Positions 22,825 to 33,760 are shown, numbered from the stretch's first letter. The stretch: 64,000 bases of DNA from Muscardinus avellanarius (GCA_963383645.1 OY726567.1:72934947-72998946); one strand, 5' to 3'. Program-made: numbers and translations. Notes: a model not told the origin generated them from the sequence alone.

Positions 22825-24289
22825 TAAAGAGTTATAGTTAAGAACAGCTAATGAGCTGGGAATTAGTGAAATCAAATGGCTATGGACTACCAGAGGTCTT
22901 CAGGAAGGAAATTGAGGAGAGAGGTTTAAGTGGGTGGTTGGACTCTGTATTGAATTTGGAGTCTAAAAGGAGAGGAAGCTCTGTGAATGTCTCACAGAGG
23001 GTTATGGTCCGACTTCTGAAGTGAATGGTTGAAAGGACACAGAAAATAAGGAACTGACAGAAGACTCAAGCTTTCTGAATTCCTTTTTAGAAATTTGAGG
23101 CATTTCTTTTTTAATTTTGAGAAAAAAGGCTTAGGTCTTATGTTCTTCCATTTTGAGCTTCTTGGAAGAAAATATCATATAAATGCAAATTTCTGCTATT
23201 ATCATTTATTCACCTTGTATTATATACTTTAAAGAGTAGGGAATCTGGAAGCTGTTTAATATACAAGGCATTACCCATAAAATATTCCTTTATCACATAA
23301 ATAGTTTATTATGGTTGATAAGCAACTCTTTTCTCTTCTTTATTTATATCCCATATCAGTCTCTAAGTTGACCAATAAGACCCTGTCAACATGTGGCAAT
23401 TATTATATCTGTTTAAGGACTCTGGCATGTGGGACTTGGGTGGTTATTAGTTGATAACATTTTGATGTCCTTCATTTCATTAATTAGTTTATGAAAACTA
23501 TTTGGATTTAATATATAAGTGCTTTCTAATTACTTAAGTCAGGAGAAGACTGAATGAGGTCCAAGTGTCCTATTAATTCCTTTGAGTCTGAAAATTTTCT
23601 TATAATTGGTTTGGCAAGAGGAGTGAGATTAGTTGCTAATGAGAAGATAAGTATGTAATTTTAGCATGATATAAAGCTGTGATTGTGAGTGAATGGTATT
23701 AGGAATCTAGATTATTTTTATTTTACCTTGTTTCCTCCTGCAAATCATTATCATCTTCTGGTATTGTAAATTGGATTATTTCACACCATTATTTTTAATA
23801 TGTGTCAATCCTCAAAACTACAGGTACTTAAGACCGTGGTAATTAAGGAGTCATTAATAAAGTTAGCAGTATGAGCATTCAGTTTAGTTCAAGTAATTGA
23901 AATGACATTCATTCTTATTTACACTGTTTTGAGAGTGGCTAAACTGTTGGAAGTCAAGAATAAGAAGTATCAACTTTAGAGGCACAGATGAAGTTAGCTC
24001 ATTTCAAGTGAAGATTGATATGGTAAAGAAACAGATAATATACTTCTTTTAGTAGCTAAGAAGAAAACAAGTTAGTATGGTTCTACTTGTTTAGTCTGTT
24101 TGGCTTTCAGTGTTTACTATAAAACTTACCTGATTATAGTAGTTTGAAACATTTTGTGGGACTTTATACATTGAACTTCAAATGTAATGTGAAGTTTCTC
24201 TGAACCAAATACTGAATTGTTTTGCATTTGATATTGATGGTAGGCTCAGTTTCCTTTTAATATAATATAATTGTTTTGGTTAAAGAAGA
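22825..24289. other. SINE-free single-copy-looking sequence
   Basis: About 1.45 kb without a recognised repeat, AT-rich and ending at the LTR. I saw no exon-like frame. Confidence 0.4.
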
Positions 24290-24439
24290 TGTTACGGTTT
24301 GGACTGTGACTGTTACCGCCTGGGGGAACTGTCCCCAGGGACCTTTGTTAGAACCCCCAAACACAAAAACAGTGGGTTCTTGTCCTGCACTAAGGATAAA
24401 TATGCAATAGCCCATACTCTTGCTGAAGATTTAAAGGAG

Positions 24440-24445
24440 TTTATT
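24440..24445 (-). promoter_or_regulatory. AATAAA polyadenylation signal of the solo LTR
   Basis: TTTATT on the plus strand reads AATAAA on the minus strand, about 110 bases downstream of the TATA-like element, the expected position for a retroviral R region. Confidence 0.5.
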
Positions 24446-24552
24446 AAAAAGATAGAAATACAGAAGATAGTTACGGCCTCATGTTACCCCTGGGTAACAT
24501 GAGGGAGGGGGTGCTTCGAATGAAATCACCAAAGTACAAAACATGAAACAGA

Positions 24553-24565
24553 CTTTTTATATATA
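24553..24565 (-). promoter_or_regulatory. TATA-like element of the solo LTR
   Basis: The minus strand reads TATATATAAAAAG. Start of transcription would be expected near 24525-24535. Confidence 0.45.
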
Positions 24566-24594
24566 TGACATCCTCCATCTTGCTTCACATAATT

Positions 24595-24801
24595 TTTTTT
24601 TTTTTTTTTTTTTTTTTGGTGGTACTGGTTCCTGGAAGCCCTTCTACCTCCGGGCTACACTCCCAGACCTATTTTATACTTTTTTTTATTTTTAGAAACA
24701 GGGTCTCTTAAGCCAGCGCAGCTGGCTTCAAACCTGCGCGATCCTCCTGTCCCTGCCTCCCGAGCGCGGGGATTACAAGCGTGTGCCACCACACCGCATG
24801 T
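24595..24801 (-). mobile_element. Younger SINE inserted in the solo LTR
   Basis: TTCACATAATT flanks it at 24584-24594 and 24802-24812. The reversed tail includes CCTGGAAGCCCTTCTACC and the head end reads GTGTGCCACCACACC. Confidence 0.93.
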
Positions 24802-25064
24802 TTCACATAATTCTGACATAGTAAAAGTTCCTGTAAAGTTCCTCCCCTTACTTTTCCCTCTGAACTGAGTTTATGCCCAAGTATCTCCCTTCACAAAGGT
24901 CCACTCCCTCCTCCCATCCTAGCTAGATTATCCAATCATGTAAGCCTGTCTTTTGAATGAGGAAGTCCTAGTTCCCCTCTCCTAGCCACTTGCTAATTAT
25001 CTTTAGCTAGGTTAACATACATTAGAATAGTTGCCTGCTTCTTGGCAGAAACCAACTCCTTTCA

Positions 25065-26095
25065 CAGATCTGCCCCTCACCCAATTTTTGAAATATATTT
25101 ATTAATAATCAGAGCTTTCTCAAATCTTCGTAGGCCATTCCCAGTACTGGTACAATAATCAAGCTCTTCAAATTATTCATAACCACCATCACTTTTACTT
25201 GGCGCATACATTGTAGTCTCTAGCATTTTCTGTTTTTCACTCTTATAATCTTTGTATCTCTTTTATTTTTACTTTCCTACTAGTAGTATTTTTATAGCAT
25301 CCTTTCATAGCCCTTTCTATGTGTCCTTTCCCCCTGTGTTTTGGTTACTAAATGCATAGGTTCCCTCCATTACTTTTTATCTTCAGAGGGATTGTAAATA
25401 TAATTTTGTGTCTCTTTTTAGATATCCACAGAATTCCATTTTTAGCCATATTGTTTTTATAACTTTAGAATACCTTCTGCTAGATTGTGAGTAGTGGTTA
25501 AAAAGAACAGTTTAGTTTCTACATGTTACATATTTTGTGCAAATTACATTAAACATCTGGTATAAGCTCAGTATATTTTAACTACTGTGAGAAAAAAGAA
25601 AAAAGACTACTTTTCTGCCTCAAGAAATTTACAATATGATTAGAGAGAAAAGGCTAACTACAAAGTTAGAAAACAATACATGATAGAGGTAATATTTGAA
25701 TATGCTTATAAAGAACATATTTATAAGATTATTCTTGTCACTTCCCCATTGCAAGGCCTCAAAATAAGTATTATATGTTTCTAATTTTCAAGTAAATTAA
25801 TCATATCTTACTGAAGTTTATGGAACACCATAAAACTTTCAAAATTTAGAAATTACATTACTCGGCTAGCTAATTGAGCCAGCATTAGAACACAGGGTAC
25901 CATCTAGATGTGTTCAAGTTGACAGTACGTATGAGAGTACAGTTAGTAAGCACTGCTAATGTCATAAAGTGCAAGGCCCAATTATACCCAGACCCTGTCT
26001 CTCTCTGCCGGTCACCACCTCCTTTTCCCTCTTGCTACTCTTCTATTGTCATTGACATCTTCAACATTATCCTGGAAATTTGCATGGCTAGCATC
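25065..26095. other. AT-rich single-copy-looking sequence
   Basis: No repeat or gene was recognised over about 1 kb. Confidence 0.4.
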
Positions 26096-26097
26096 AT

Positions 26098-26265
26098 ATC
26101 CTTTTTCCTTCTTCCATGTGAGGAAGGTGTGGATTGACTGAAGATAAGAAAAAGCACACTTGCAAATAAGTGAAATAACTTGCTCAAAGTAGAAGAAGAC
26201 CTCAGACCTAAGTTACTCATGGCAAGTCTTTCACTGAACACACTGCCTGTCTGAAAGCTGTTGCC
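26098..26265 (+). mobile_element. MIR SINE relic
   Basis: The order TGTGAGGAAGGTGTGGATTG, AAGTGAAATAACTTGCTCAA, AGACCTCAGACCTAAGT and CACTGAACACACTGCCTGTC follows the MIR consensus (gaggaaactgagg, taacttgcccaagg, actgcctctc). Confidence 0.55.
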
Positions 26266-26767
26266 ATCCCCTCCCTAATTAATTAGAAAAACATGCAGAA
26301 AAAGAAAATTGAAATTATGTTTGAAAACTTACAACAATTACTTGGCTTATACCTTTTAAAATATATTATAAATTTCCTTCTTCAATAACGCTTGCAGATT
26401 TATGTTGAATGCAAGTTAGTAATTTTGTTGAACTTCCATCGAATTTTTGTTAATTCATTCAGTTTTCCTGTTTTATTGTTTCCTTGACTTTTACCTGACT
26501 TAGATTTTTATTGCTGTTCCTTTCTTATTTTCTAGATTGAATGCTTAGCTCATTGATACTCAGCCTGTATTTTGAAAAACAATTTAGGCTTTGGAGTCTA
26601 TAACTTTTTCATAGTATTTTTTTTTCTGCTTCTTAGTATGTAGTATTCTCATTGTTATGTGTATTTTAACTTATTAAACCGTAAGTTCTTCTTTATCCAA
26701 TAGGTTATTTAGAAATGTGTTTTTAAATTAAAAAAAAACCTTAAGTTTTTTAAAAATATGGATTTCT

Positions 26768-26995
26768 GCTGGGCATGGTAGCGCACGCTTGTAATCCCAG
26801 CATTCGGAGGCTTGAGACTAGAGGATCACGGTTCACGGATAGCCTCAGCTACTTAGTGAGGCCCTCTGCAACTTAGTGAGACCTTGTTTCAAAATAAAGA
26901 ATAACAAATAGGGCAGGGGATGTAGCTCGGAAATCAAATGCCCCTGGGTTCCATCCACAAACCCGCAAAAAATAAAAAAAAATAAAAATAAAGAT
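26768..26995 (+). mobile_element. SINE with 16-bp target-site duplication
   Basis: AAAAATATGGATTTCT flanks it perfectly at 26752-26767 and 26996-27011. Head and tail are complete, and the tail ends in AAATAAA-type units. Confidence 0.95.
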
Positions 26996-27344
26996 AAAAA
27001 ATATGGATTTCTAACAATTGCATTTGGTTAGAGAACTTGAGGTATATTAAGCTGATTATTTAAAACTTGTTGAGACTTACTTTGTAGCTCAGCATGTGCT
27101 AACTTTTCCTAAATGTTTCACAATTGTATAAGAATATCTATTCTCTAATTGTTGGATACAAGTTTCTAAGAATATCTGTTAATCAGCTTGTTAATTATAT
27201 TGCCCAAGTCTTCAATATCTTTAATGATTGTTTTTGGTTTTGTTATCTACCAGTTGTTGGATATGATAAAATACTCCACTAAACAATGGATCTATAAATT
27301 TCTCCAAGGATTTTCAAATATTTAAAATATATTTCAAAGTATGT

Positions 27345-27840
27345 TTTGGGGTGCTGTGGTAGGCAGAACAACCCCTCCTGATAAAGATATCTATTTCCTA
27401 GTCCCTAAAACTGTGAATATCTTAGTTACAAGGCAAAGGCAAATGAAGGTAGCAGAAGAAACTATAGTAGCAGATTACCTATCATATCAGCTTTTTTGCT
27501 TTTTTTTTTTTTGATGGTGGTCTTGGGGATTGAAGCCAGGGGCATTCTACCTCTGAGCTACACCCACAGTTTGAACCTGTGATCCTCCTGTCTCTGCCTT
27601 GCAAGTATTAGAATTACAGGCTAATGCTGTTTTATCTGGCTGGGTATCCTGTAATTACTGGGGTCCTTAGAGGTGGGAATCAAAAAAGCCCTTTGGCCTT
27701 GGCTGGCTTTTAGATGGAAGGGGCCATGGGTCAAAGACTGCAGTCATCCCCTCAGCTTTACAAGGTGGACTCCTCTTAGAGTCCAGAAACACTGCCTCTG
27801 ACTTCTGGCCAGTTTCCCTGGCCTGGTGCATCCATTTTCC
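27345..27840 (+). mobile_element. MLT1-like MaLR LTR relic
   Basis: GTGCTGTGGTAGGCAGAACA with CTAAAACTGTGAATATCTTA and later GCTTTTAGATGGAAGGGGCC and CTCTGACTTCTGGCCAG match the order of an MLT1-type LTR. It interrupts the minus-strand L1. A short SINE relic lies inside. Confidence 0.5.
27497..27626 (-). mobile_element. Internally deleted SINE inside the LTR
   Basis: The reversed ID tail (GGGGATTGAAGCCAGGGGCA) joins directly to GTGATCCTCCTGTCTCTGCC. The linker half is missing. Confidence 0.7.
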
Positions 27841-28077
27841 TTCTTTAGTTTTCTGTCTTTCAAGATCCTTGTGTTTTAACTATGCTTCCTGTGAGCATTA
27901 TGTATGTGTTTTTGTATTTACATATTGTGTGTTGGTCTTGAATTCTTTACATATTTTGACATTTGTTTCCAGTCGGAGAATTCCAAACAATTATTACTGA
28001 TAAATTTAGAATTATTTTTACCAGTAATTTCTCATATTCTTTTTTGTCCTATTTTGACTTTAAAAAGTCTCCTTTTG

Positions 28078-28270
28078 CTGGGCTTGGTGGCGCGTGCTTG
28101 TAATCCCCGCGCTTGGGAGGCGGAGACAGGAGGATCGCGCAGGTATGAAGCCAGCCTCGCTGGTTTAAGAGACCCTGTTTCCAAAATAAAATATAAAATA
28201 GGTCTGGGAGTGTAGCCCGGAGGTAGAAAGCCCCTGGGTTCCATCCCCAGTACCACCAAAAAAAAAAAAA
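28078..28270 (+). mobile_element. SINE (B1-dID type) inside old L1
   Basis: AAAGTCTCCTTT before and AAGGTCTCCTTT after form the duplication. The copy combines a young-type head (GTAATCCCCGCGCTTGGGAG) with the tail CCCCTGGGTTCCATCCCCAG, a mix of the two tail types seen in the window. Confidence 0.93.
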
Positions 28271-28964
28271 AAGGTCTCCTTTCTCCTTTTCATATATTAT
28301 TCCATCATTTTGGTTGTAGTACATTATTTTGTTTTTTGTAGTTTTCTCTTAAAGGTTTAATGACATCAATAAAATCAAAGGCTTCTCCTCAACAGTCACA
28401 GCATCTCTGAATAACTTTAATTCTGGCCATACTCTTTCACATTTATACTTTCCAGCATGTTTAGTTCTATTTTGTTTTTATTTTTAACCCCCAAGTTCAT
28501 GTCAGTATTACTGTCTTATATGACCAATACTTGTTTGGAATTAACCACATGTTTATTGACTCCTAGGCCTGGTCTTCCTTATTACATTTCAAGTCATACT
28601 TCTAGGTTTAGTAGGTTTTTTTTTTTTTTTACCTTCCTTTTCACATTTTCAGTTTTTGTTTGCTTGAAAAAAATGTCTTTATTTTGCCAGTGCATTTGAA
28701 AATAGTTTTGTTTGCCATAGAATTCTAGGCTGACAGTAATTTGCAGTCAGTATCATAAATATTATTCTAAACTAACACCTAATACTCTTTCTGCATCATA
28801 AAATATTCTATTGTCTTCTGGTGTCCAATGATACTGGTGAGAATTTGTTTGTAAATTGAACTACTGTTCCTAATATTGTCTGTCTTTGATATTTCACGAT
28901 CATGTGCCTCAATGTGGATTCTTACCTGATTCATTTTGCTGAATCTGATTTTTTTTGGGGGGGT

Positions 28965-29610
28965 GGGTGTTGGAGAGTCATTACCTGAGCTGAGTCCCTG
29001 GGTACAGAAATAGTGAAAAGATTAGGCCTCGAAAAATTCAAGTGCAGGCAAGGTGTTATTATAGTTTCTGTTCCAGGGAGACTGAACTCCAACTGAGAAT
29101 GTGTTAGGCTGGCTCCCTAAAGAAAGGGGTCAATTTTTATTCCTGTGTAAGTATAGCAGAGGCAAACCGGAGTCTTGGAATTTTTACTGGTTTTGGACAC
29201 AGATTCAAAGGTGTGTTCTTCTTCAGTGCTAATCCTCTTGCCTTGAGGATGGGTGGTCATCTTGGAGTCCAGGAACAGTTATATTCCTTCATCAGTGTGC
29301 TGACCTGCATACACATCCTGGCTTTGTGATAAGGATGAATCATTGTAGCTGTTAATGAATCACACAGGTGGAGGGTAGAGTGGTGGTGCAAGAAAACACA
29401 AATCACAGGTTAAGTGCTATGAGAGTTTGCCTTTCGCCCTTTGTTGGGGACTGACACCCCTGCCCCCATAGTTTTATTCTTCTATTTAGTTTATCATTGG
29501 AAACTTTAGGGCAAAGACATCTTAGCCTTGATGCTTCACCTAGATTTTGAAGTCAATAAGATTGTTGGAGAAAATGAAGGGGATAGGGAAGAACACACAT
29601 GGTATTTTTT
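28965..29610. other. Unassigned segment, possibly LTR-derived
   Basis: The base composition changes at about 28965, where the L1 relic stops, and the segment starts TGTTGGAGAGTCATTACC. A second TGTTGGGGACTGACACC occurs near 29442. TGTTGG is a common LTR terminus, but no opposite end, duplication or internal region was found. Confidence 0.25.
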
Positions 29611-29631
29611 AAATGGCTAGCAAGCCATTTA

Positions 29632-29857
29632 TTTTTTATTTATTTTTATTTATTATTTTATTTTTATTTATTATTTTTTATTTTTGGTGGTACTGGGGTT
29701 CCTGGAAGCCCTTCTACCTCCGGGCTACACTCCCAGACCTATATTTTTATTCGGAAACAGGGTCTCTTAAGCCAGTGTGGCTGGCTTCGAACCTGCGTGA
29801 TCCTCCTGTCTCCGGCCCCCAAGCTCGGGGATTACAAGTGTGCACCACCACACCCGG
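29632..29857 (-). mobile_element. Younger SINE with 15-bp target-site duplication
   Basis: CTAGCAAGCCATTTA flanks it at 29617-29631 and 29858-29872. Its reversed tail has grown into a T/A tract of about 50 bases. Confidence 0.95.
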
Positions 29858-30006
29858 CTAGCAAGCCATTTAAATGTCTCTGGGGGTACATTTGTTCTTC
29901 ATAGGTAGGGGGGCTGAATGTCTATTATATTTATGTTAGAGGATACTTATTATATGTATGTTAACTTTGCACTATTATCTTTTATAGTATTTTAACCTTT
30001 ATTTTT

Positions 30007-30009
<3 letters not shown>

Positions 30010-30047
<38 letters not shown>

Positions 30048-30231
30048 TCCTTGGAGTTAAACCAGGGGTACTTTACCTTTAAGCTGTATCCCACCCCTTT
30101 TTATTTTAAATTTTGGAACAGGGTCTCACTCAGTTGCTAAGGATCTCACTAAGTTACTGAAGTTGGTTTTGAACCTGTGATCCTTCTGTCTCAGCCTCCC
30201 AATTTCTCAAACTACAGATATATATCTGGCT
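30010..30231 (-). mobile_element. Old SINE with a (TG)n tail
   Basis: The TG tract at 30010-30046 leads into TTGGAGTTAAACCAGGGGTA and then CTCAGCCTCCCAATTTCTCA. The head end is degraded. Confidence 0.78.
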
Positions 30232-30252
30232 CCATTATTTTACTTAAAAAAA

Positions 30253-30510
30253 AATTCTGCCTGGACACAGCTGTGCACACCTGTAATCCCAGTTGCTTCT
30301 AAGGCTGAGGCAGCTGTGCACATCTGTAATTCCTGTTGCCCTTAAGGCTGAGGAAGAAGGATGGCAAATTTGTGGCTAGTCTGAGCAATTTATGAGACCC
30401 TGCCTGAAAATGAAAGTAAAAAGGGTTGGGGATGTACCTCAGTCACATAGCACTTGCCTAGCATGTACAAGCTCTGGGTTCAATCCCTGGAATCATTAAA
30501 AAAAAAAAAT
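30253..30510 (+). mobile_element. Old SINE with doubled head and full-length ID tail
   Basis: CAGCTGTGCACACCTGTAAT and CAGCTGTGCACATCTGTAAT occur 48 bases apart, each followed by a GGCTGAGG motif, so the start of the head is doubled. The tail, GGGTTGGGGATGTACCTCAG with CACTTGCCTAGCATGTACAA, is the standard rodent ID form rather than the shortened squirrel form. Confidence 0.78.
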
Positions 30511-30519
30511 TCTGATTAT

Positions 30520-31070
30520 TTGCCTCATGCTACATTCTAGGTGTAGATCTCCAGCTTCACAGAATCTCTTTTCAGCTGTATCAATTTACTCACTAGGTTA
30601 TTTTCTCAAACTAACATTATTAGGGGAAGGGATTGTTGGACTTCTCCAGATTGAAAGATACTCGAGAATAAATTAATAGTCAAATATCGTCCTTGGCTAG
30701 ATAAAACCAGCAAGAAAAACCACATTTAGACATTTGTGGAAATTTGAATATAGACTGGGAATAAGGTGAAATTATTATTAGGGGTGATAATTAGGATTAT
30801 CATTAGGTATGATAACAGGTTATATAGGATAGCATCTTTATTTTTGAGTGGTGCTTGCTGAAGTATACTTGAGGTTGCATCATTATGTCATTTTTATACT
30901 TGATAATCAACAAAATATTATTAAGAAAAGTGGCAAGTATTAGTATTAGGTTTGCTGGGGGTGTTAGGTATTCATTAATCAGTTTTGTACCTTTCCCTGT
31001 ATTTATATTTTGTACTTTTCCTTACAGTTTTCCCTAATGGCTTTTCACAGTTACTTGCTGTTTATTCAAT
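30520..31070. other. Unassigned AT-rich sequence
   Basis: No repeat or gene was recognised. Confidence 0.4.
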
Positions 31071-31074
31071 AGAA

Positions 31075-31300
31075 GGAGTTGACAAAGTATTGTCCAGGGG
31101 TCATATGTGGTCCTACTCAGGTTTATATAATTAATTTTTATTGGAGCACAATAACACTCATTTGTTTATATATCTGTGACTGTCTTTGCATTGCATTTGG
31201 CAGAGTTGTGCCATTTCAGCTAAGGCCAGATGGTCTCTACAGGCTAAAATATTTATTTGGCATTTTACAGAAAGGACTTGTAGAATCCTGCTCTGTAGAC
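31075..31300 (+). mobile_element. hAT-type non-autonomous DNA transposon relic
   Basis: TTTTTATTGGAGCACAATAA, CAGAGTTGTGCCATTTCAGC, CTACAGGCTAAAATATTTAT and CATTTTACAGAAAGGAC follow the widespread mammalian element that begins CAGGGGTCGGCAAACT. Its termini are too worn to show the 8-bp duplication. Confidence 0.55.
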
Positions 31301-31560
31301 TTAACGCTTACTTTTTTGTCTAGCTTTACCTGTCTGTTCTTAAATCCTACCCCTCCCAACAAATAATTGTTTATTGTTTGGCTATGATCACTAGAACATA
31401 AACTTAAAAACAGACTTTCTGATTTTCAGTAAAATAATACTGGCTTTATAGTAGAAGGGTGATAAACATTTGATGAATAATGAGGCACCAATATGTGAGA
31501 TCCTACTTTTATCTTCTTTTGAATCTATTATTATGAGGTGTATAGATTTTTTCCATAAAA

Positions 31561-31567
31561 TATCCTA

Positions 31568-31601
<34 letters not shown>

Positions 31602-31602
31602 T
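31561..31602. repeat. (ATT)n trinucleotide repeat
   Basis: About 12 units of ATT, not attached to a recognised element. Confidence 0.95.
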
Positions 31603-31688
31603 GTCTGGTTACTACTCATAAGATAATGTACTTTTGTTCTCTGTTGATTATATATATTTTATCCTGTATGAATTGCCTTATAATTCTT

Positions 31689-31862
31689 TCTTTTTTCTTT
31701 TTGTGGTACTGGGGATTGAATCCAGGTGCATTGTACCTTCAAGCCACACCCTAAGCCCAGTTATTTTTATTTTGAAACTAGGTTGCTGAGATTCTCTTTA
31801 AGTGATCCTATGTCTCAGCCTCCCTAGTACTGTAATTACAGATGTGTATTACCACACCTGCC
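31689..31862 (-). mobile_element. Old SINE
   Basis: It contains GGTACTGGGGATTGAATCCA and ends near TATTACCACACCTGCC, with deletions in the central part. Confidence 0.8.
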
Positions 31863-31924
31863 TTGTCTGCTAATTCTTTGCCTGTTCCCTTCATTAATGC
31901 TTTAAATATTAAGGCGAAGCTACT

Positions 31925-32034
31925 TCCTTCCCCCCACCCCCGCCCTTGCAGGTCTGGCAATGGAACCCAGGGGCATTCAACCTCCGAGCTACACCCCCTG
32001 CCCTATTTTTTATTCTTTATTTTGAAACAGGGTC
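31925..32034 (-). mobile_element. Truncated SINE (tail half only)
   Basis: The reversed ID tail and linker are present (GGCAATGGAACCCAGGGGCA, TATTTTTTATTCTTTATTTT). The head is missing after CAGGGTCT. Confidence 0.85.
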
Positions 32035-32035
32035 T

Positions 32036-32590
32036 ACTTTCTTGCATGGAGGACTTGTGTTTGTTTTTGTCAGTTGCTGGTGGCACAGTTACTTGAAAAG
32101 TGAACAAAAATGGTTGGGGTTGTTTGGGACATTAGAGAAATGTGGGGACTGAATTTGTGGGGCCCCGGTGGTCATAAATCCACAGGGAGGAACTTTCTCT
32201 TCTACTCCAGGGAGTCAGATTGTTTGTTTTTCTCTTCTATACTGGGTTTCATTTCTCATTCACCTTAAACAGTGGTCGAGGAATTTGAGGTTTCAGCTTT
32301 ATTCATTGAACTCTTCAACCCCCATCTACACTTTGTAGGGACCATAGGTTTATTGCCAATCTCTGGAGCCCCATTCAGCCATCAGATCAGAAGCTCCAGG
32401 TGGCATAATTGCAAAAGGTGACAGTTGTCCTCAGAGAGATACCACCATCCCTGGAGTCATCCTCACTGTCTCCATGTCAATTCCTTGCTCACTCACCTGA
32501 ATTAAAATACACTTGAAACAGCCTTTTGGAATAGTTTCTCTAACCGTTTTTTTTTCTTTTTTTTTTTTTCTCCAAGAAATGATTCTACAA
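32036..32590. other. Unassigned segment, possibly LTR-derived
   Basis: GC content is higher than the surroundings, and a TTTATT at about 32299 would read AATAAA on the minus strand. No terminus or duplication was recognised, so the LTR idea is weak. Confidence 0.2.
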
Positions 32591-32598
32591 TCTATATG

Positions 32599-32824
32599 TT
32601 TTTTTTTTTTTTTTTTTTGGGTGAGTCTGGGGATGGAACCCAGGGACATTCAACCTCCGAGCTACATCCTACCCTATTTCCTATTTTTTATTCTTTATTT
32701 TCAAACAGGGTCTCACTAAGTTGCAGAGGGCCTCAGTAAGTAGCTGAGGCTGTCCGCGAACTGTGATCCTCTGGTCTCAGCCTCCCTAATGCTGGGATTA
32801 CAAGTGTGCACCACCATGCCTGGC
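32599..32824 (-). mobile_element. SINE (B1-dID type)
   Basis: It carries GGGGATGGAACCCAGGGACA, TCACTAAGTTGCAGAGGGCC and ends GTGCACCACCATGCCTGGC. Confidence 0.92.
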
Positions 32825-33060
32825 TTTTCCTAACAGTTTTCATTGTTATCAGTACATGGGTAGCTTAGGGTATGTGATCTGTCATAACACAATATAGTAT
32901 TAAATTGTTTTATTACTATAGCTTTTTACAATATGCCTGGGAAAATGTGTCCTTCTACTTTATTATTGTGTGGATTTATAGATGTTTTGACATTTTTCAT
33001 GTTTTGATTATTGATTTCATCTTGATAGATACGGGGTGATTCAGAGCTGACCTAATTTTT
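32825..33060 (-). mobile_element. Possible old L1 fragment
   Basis: TTATTACTATAGCTTTTTAC resembles the reversed L1 phrase TTGATTACTATAGCTTTATA. The match is short, so assignment is tentative. Confidence 0.3.
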
Positions 33061-33073
33061 TGCATGCATGCAT

Positions 33074-33076
<3 letters not shown>

Positions 33077-33111
<35 letters not shown>
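33077..33111. repeat. (GT)n dinucleotide repeat
   Basis: About 17 units, followed by a TATATATACACACA stretch. Confidence 0.97.
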
Positions 33112-33114
<3 letters not shown>

Positions 33115-33760
33115 GCATAACTATATATATACACACATATTATTTTTGTTTTATTTTGTACAAATTTTGCTTTTTTGTGTGATGTGGGCTTTATAACTCT
33201 GAAGGGTATGTGTTTTTATTAATTGTTCCTTTCTCACTGTATCAGTATCCTGGAAGAAAATAAACTGTACAAATGAACAGAAATAATTTGGGATGAGTTT
33301 AATAGAGAGATGTTTCACAATGGTGTGTCAGTTGATGAAACCAAAGGAAATAATTTTATATGCTGAAGTAGATAAGGACTGCTTTGCTCACTTCTAGGCC
33401 TTTAGAGATAAGGGATAGTGGAAACAAGATGTGGAGAGGGCCACCTGATAGGAGCAGTGAACTGTTTCATGGGATGCAGTGAGCCTTGTGTTAACCTTAT
33501 AGAAAGGGAGCTGTTGTAGGTGGGAGAGGGAGGTTCATGGCTGACCCAGTTCTGTGCCCTCATCCCCCACTGGCTGGACCTTTTAGTAGCCACAAGGCAG
33601 GGAGCCTGCTGACACAGTCCTGGCAAGTTAGCCTTAGGAGACAGCGGGGTGCAGAGGGCATATCAAGGGGGGTATGCAGACTATATCCAGCATGTCCTTC
33701 ATACCAGATTTTATTAACACATCAAAAGGTGCCTGGAAAGTATGTGGTTGTTGTGCTCAG
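33112..33760. other. Unassigned, partly GC-richer sequence
   Basis: No repeat was recognised. A 90-codon plus-strand frame (33537-33809) and a 74-codon minus-strand frame overlap without motifs. Confidence 0.4.

Larger units (their letters stand above)
24290..25064 (-). mobile_element. Solo LTR of gammaretroviral (class I ERV) type, minus strand
   Basis: On the minus strand it runs from TGAAAGGAGTTGG to CCAAACCGTAACA. It contains a TATA-like element (24553-24565), then a 13-bp perfect inverted repeat with a 2-base loop (24477-24504), an AATAAA signal (24445-24440), and a pyrimidine/G-rich end with GGACAAGAACCCACTG. This order, U3 promoter then R hairpin then polyadenylation signal then U5, is that of a gammaretroviral LTR. 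No internal viral sequence lies on either side, so it is a solo LTR. The four-base flanks are AAGA and CAGA, an imperfect duplication. A SINE interrupts U3. Confidence 0.7.
26440..28960 (-). mobile_element. Old L1 relic, minus strand, interrupted by an LTR and two SINEs
   Basis: TTATTTAGAAATGTGTTTTT, TTTAAAACTTGTTGAGACTT, TCTATTCTCTAATTGTTGGA and AAGTCTTCAATATCTTTAAT follow the reversed ORF2 endonuclease region of old mammalian L1. After the LTR at 27345-27840, TTATTACTGATAAATTTAGA and then AGAATTCTAGGCTGACAGTA continue in L1 order. SINEs lie at 26768-26995 and 28078-28270. Confidence 0.6.

Noticed and set aside
24290..25064. Possibility of a full provirus at the solo LTR
   Set aside because: No second LTR or gag/pol/env-like sequence lies within several kilobases on either side.
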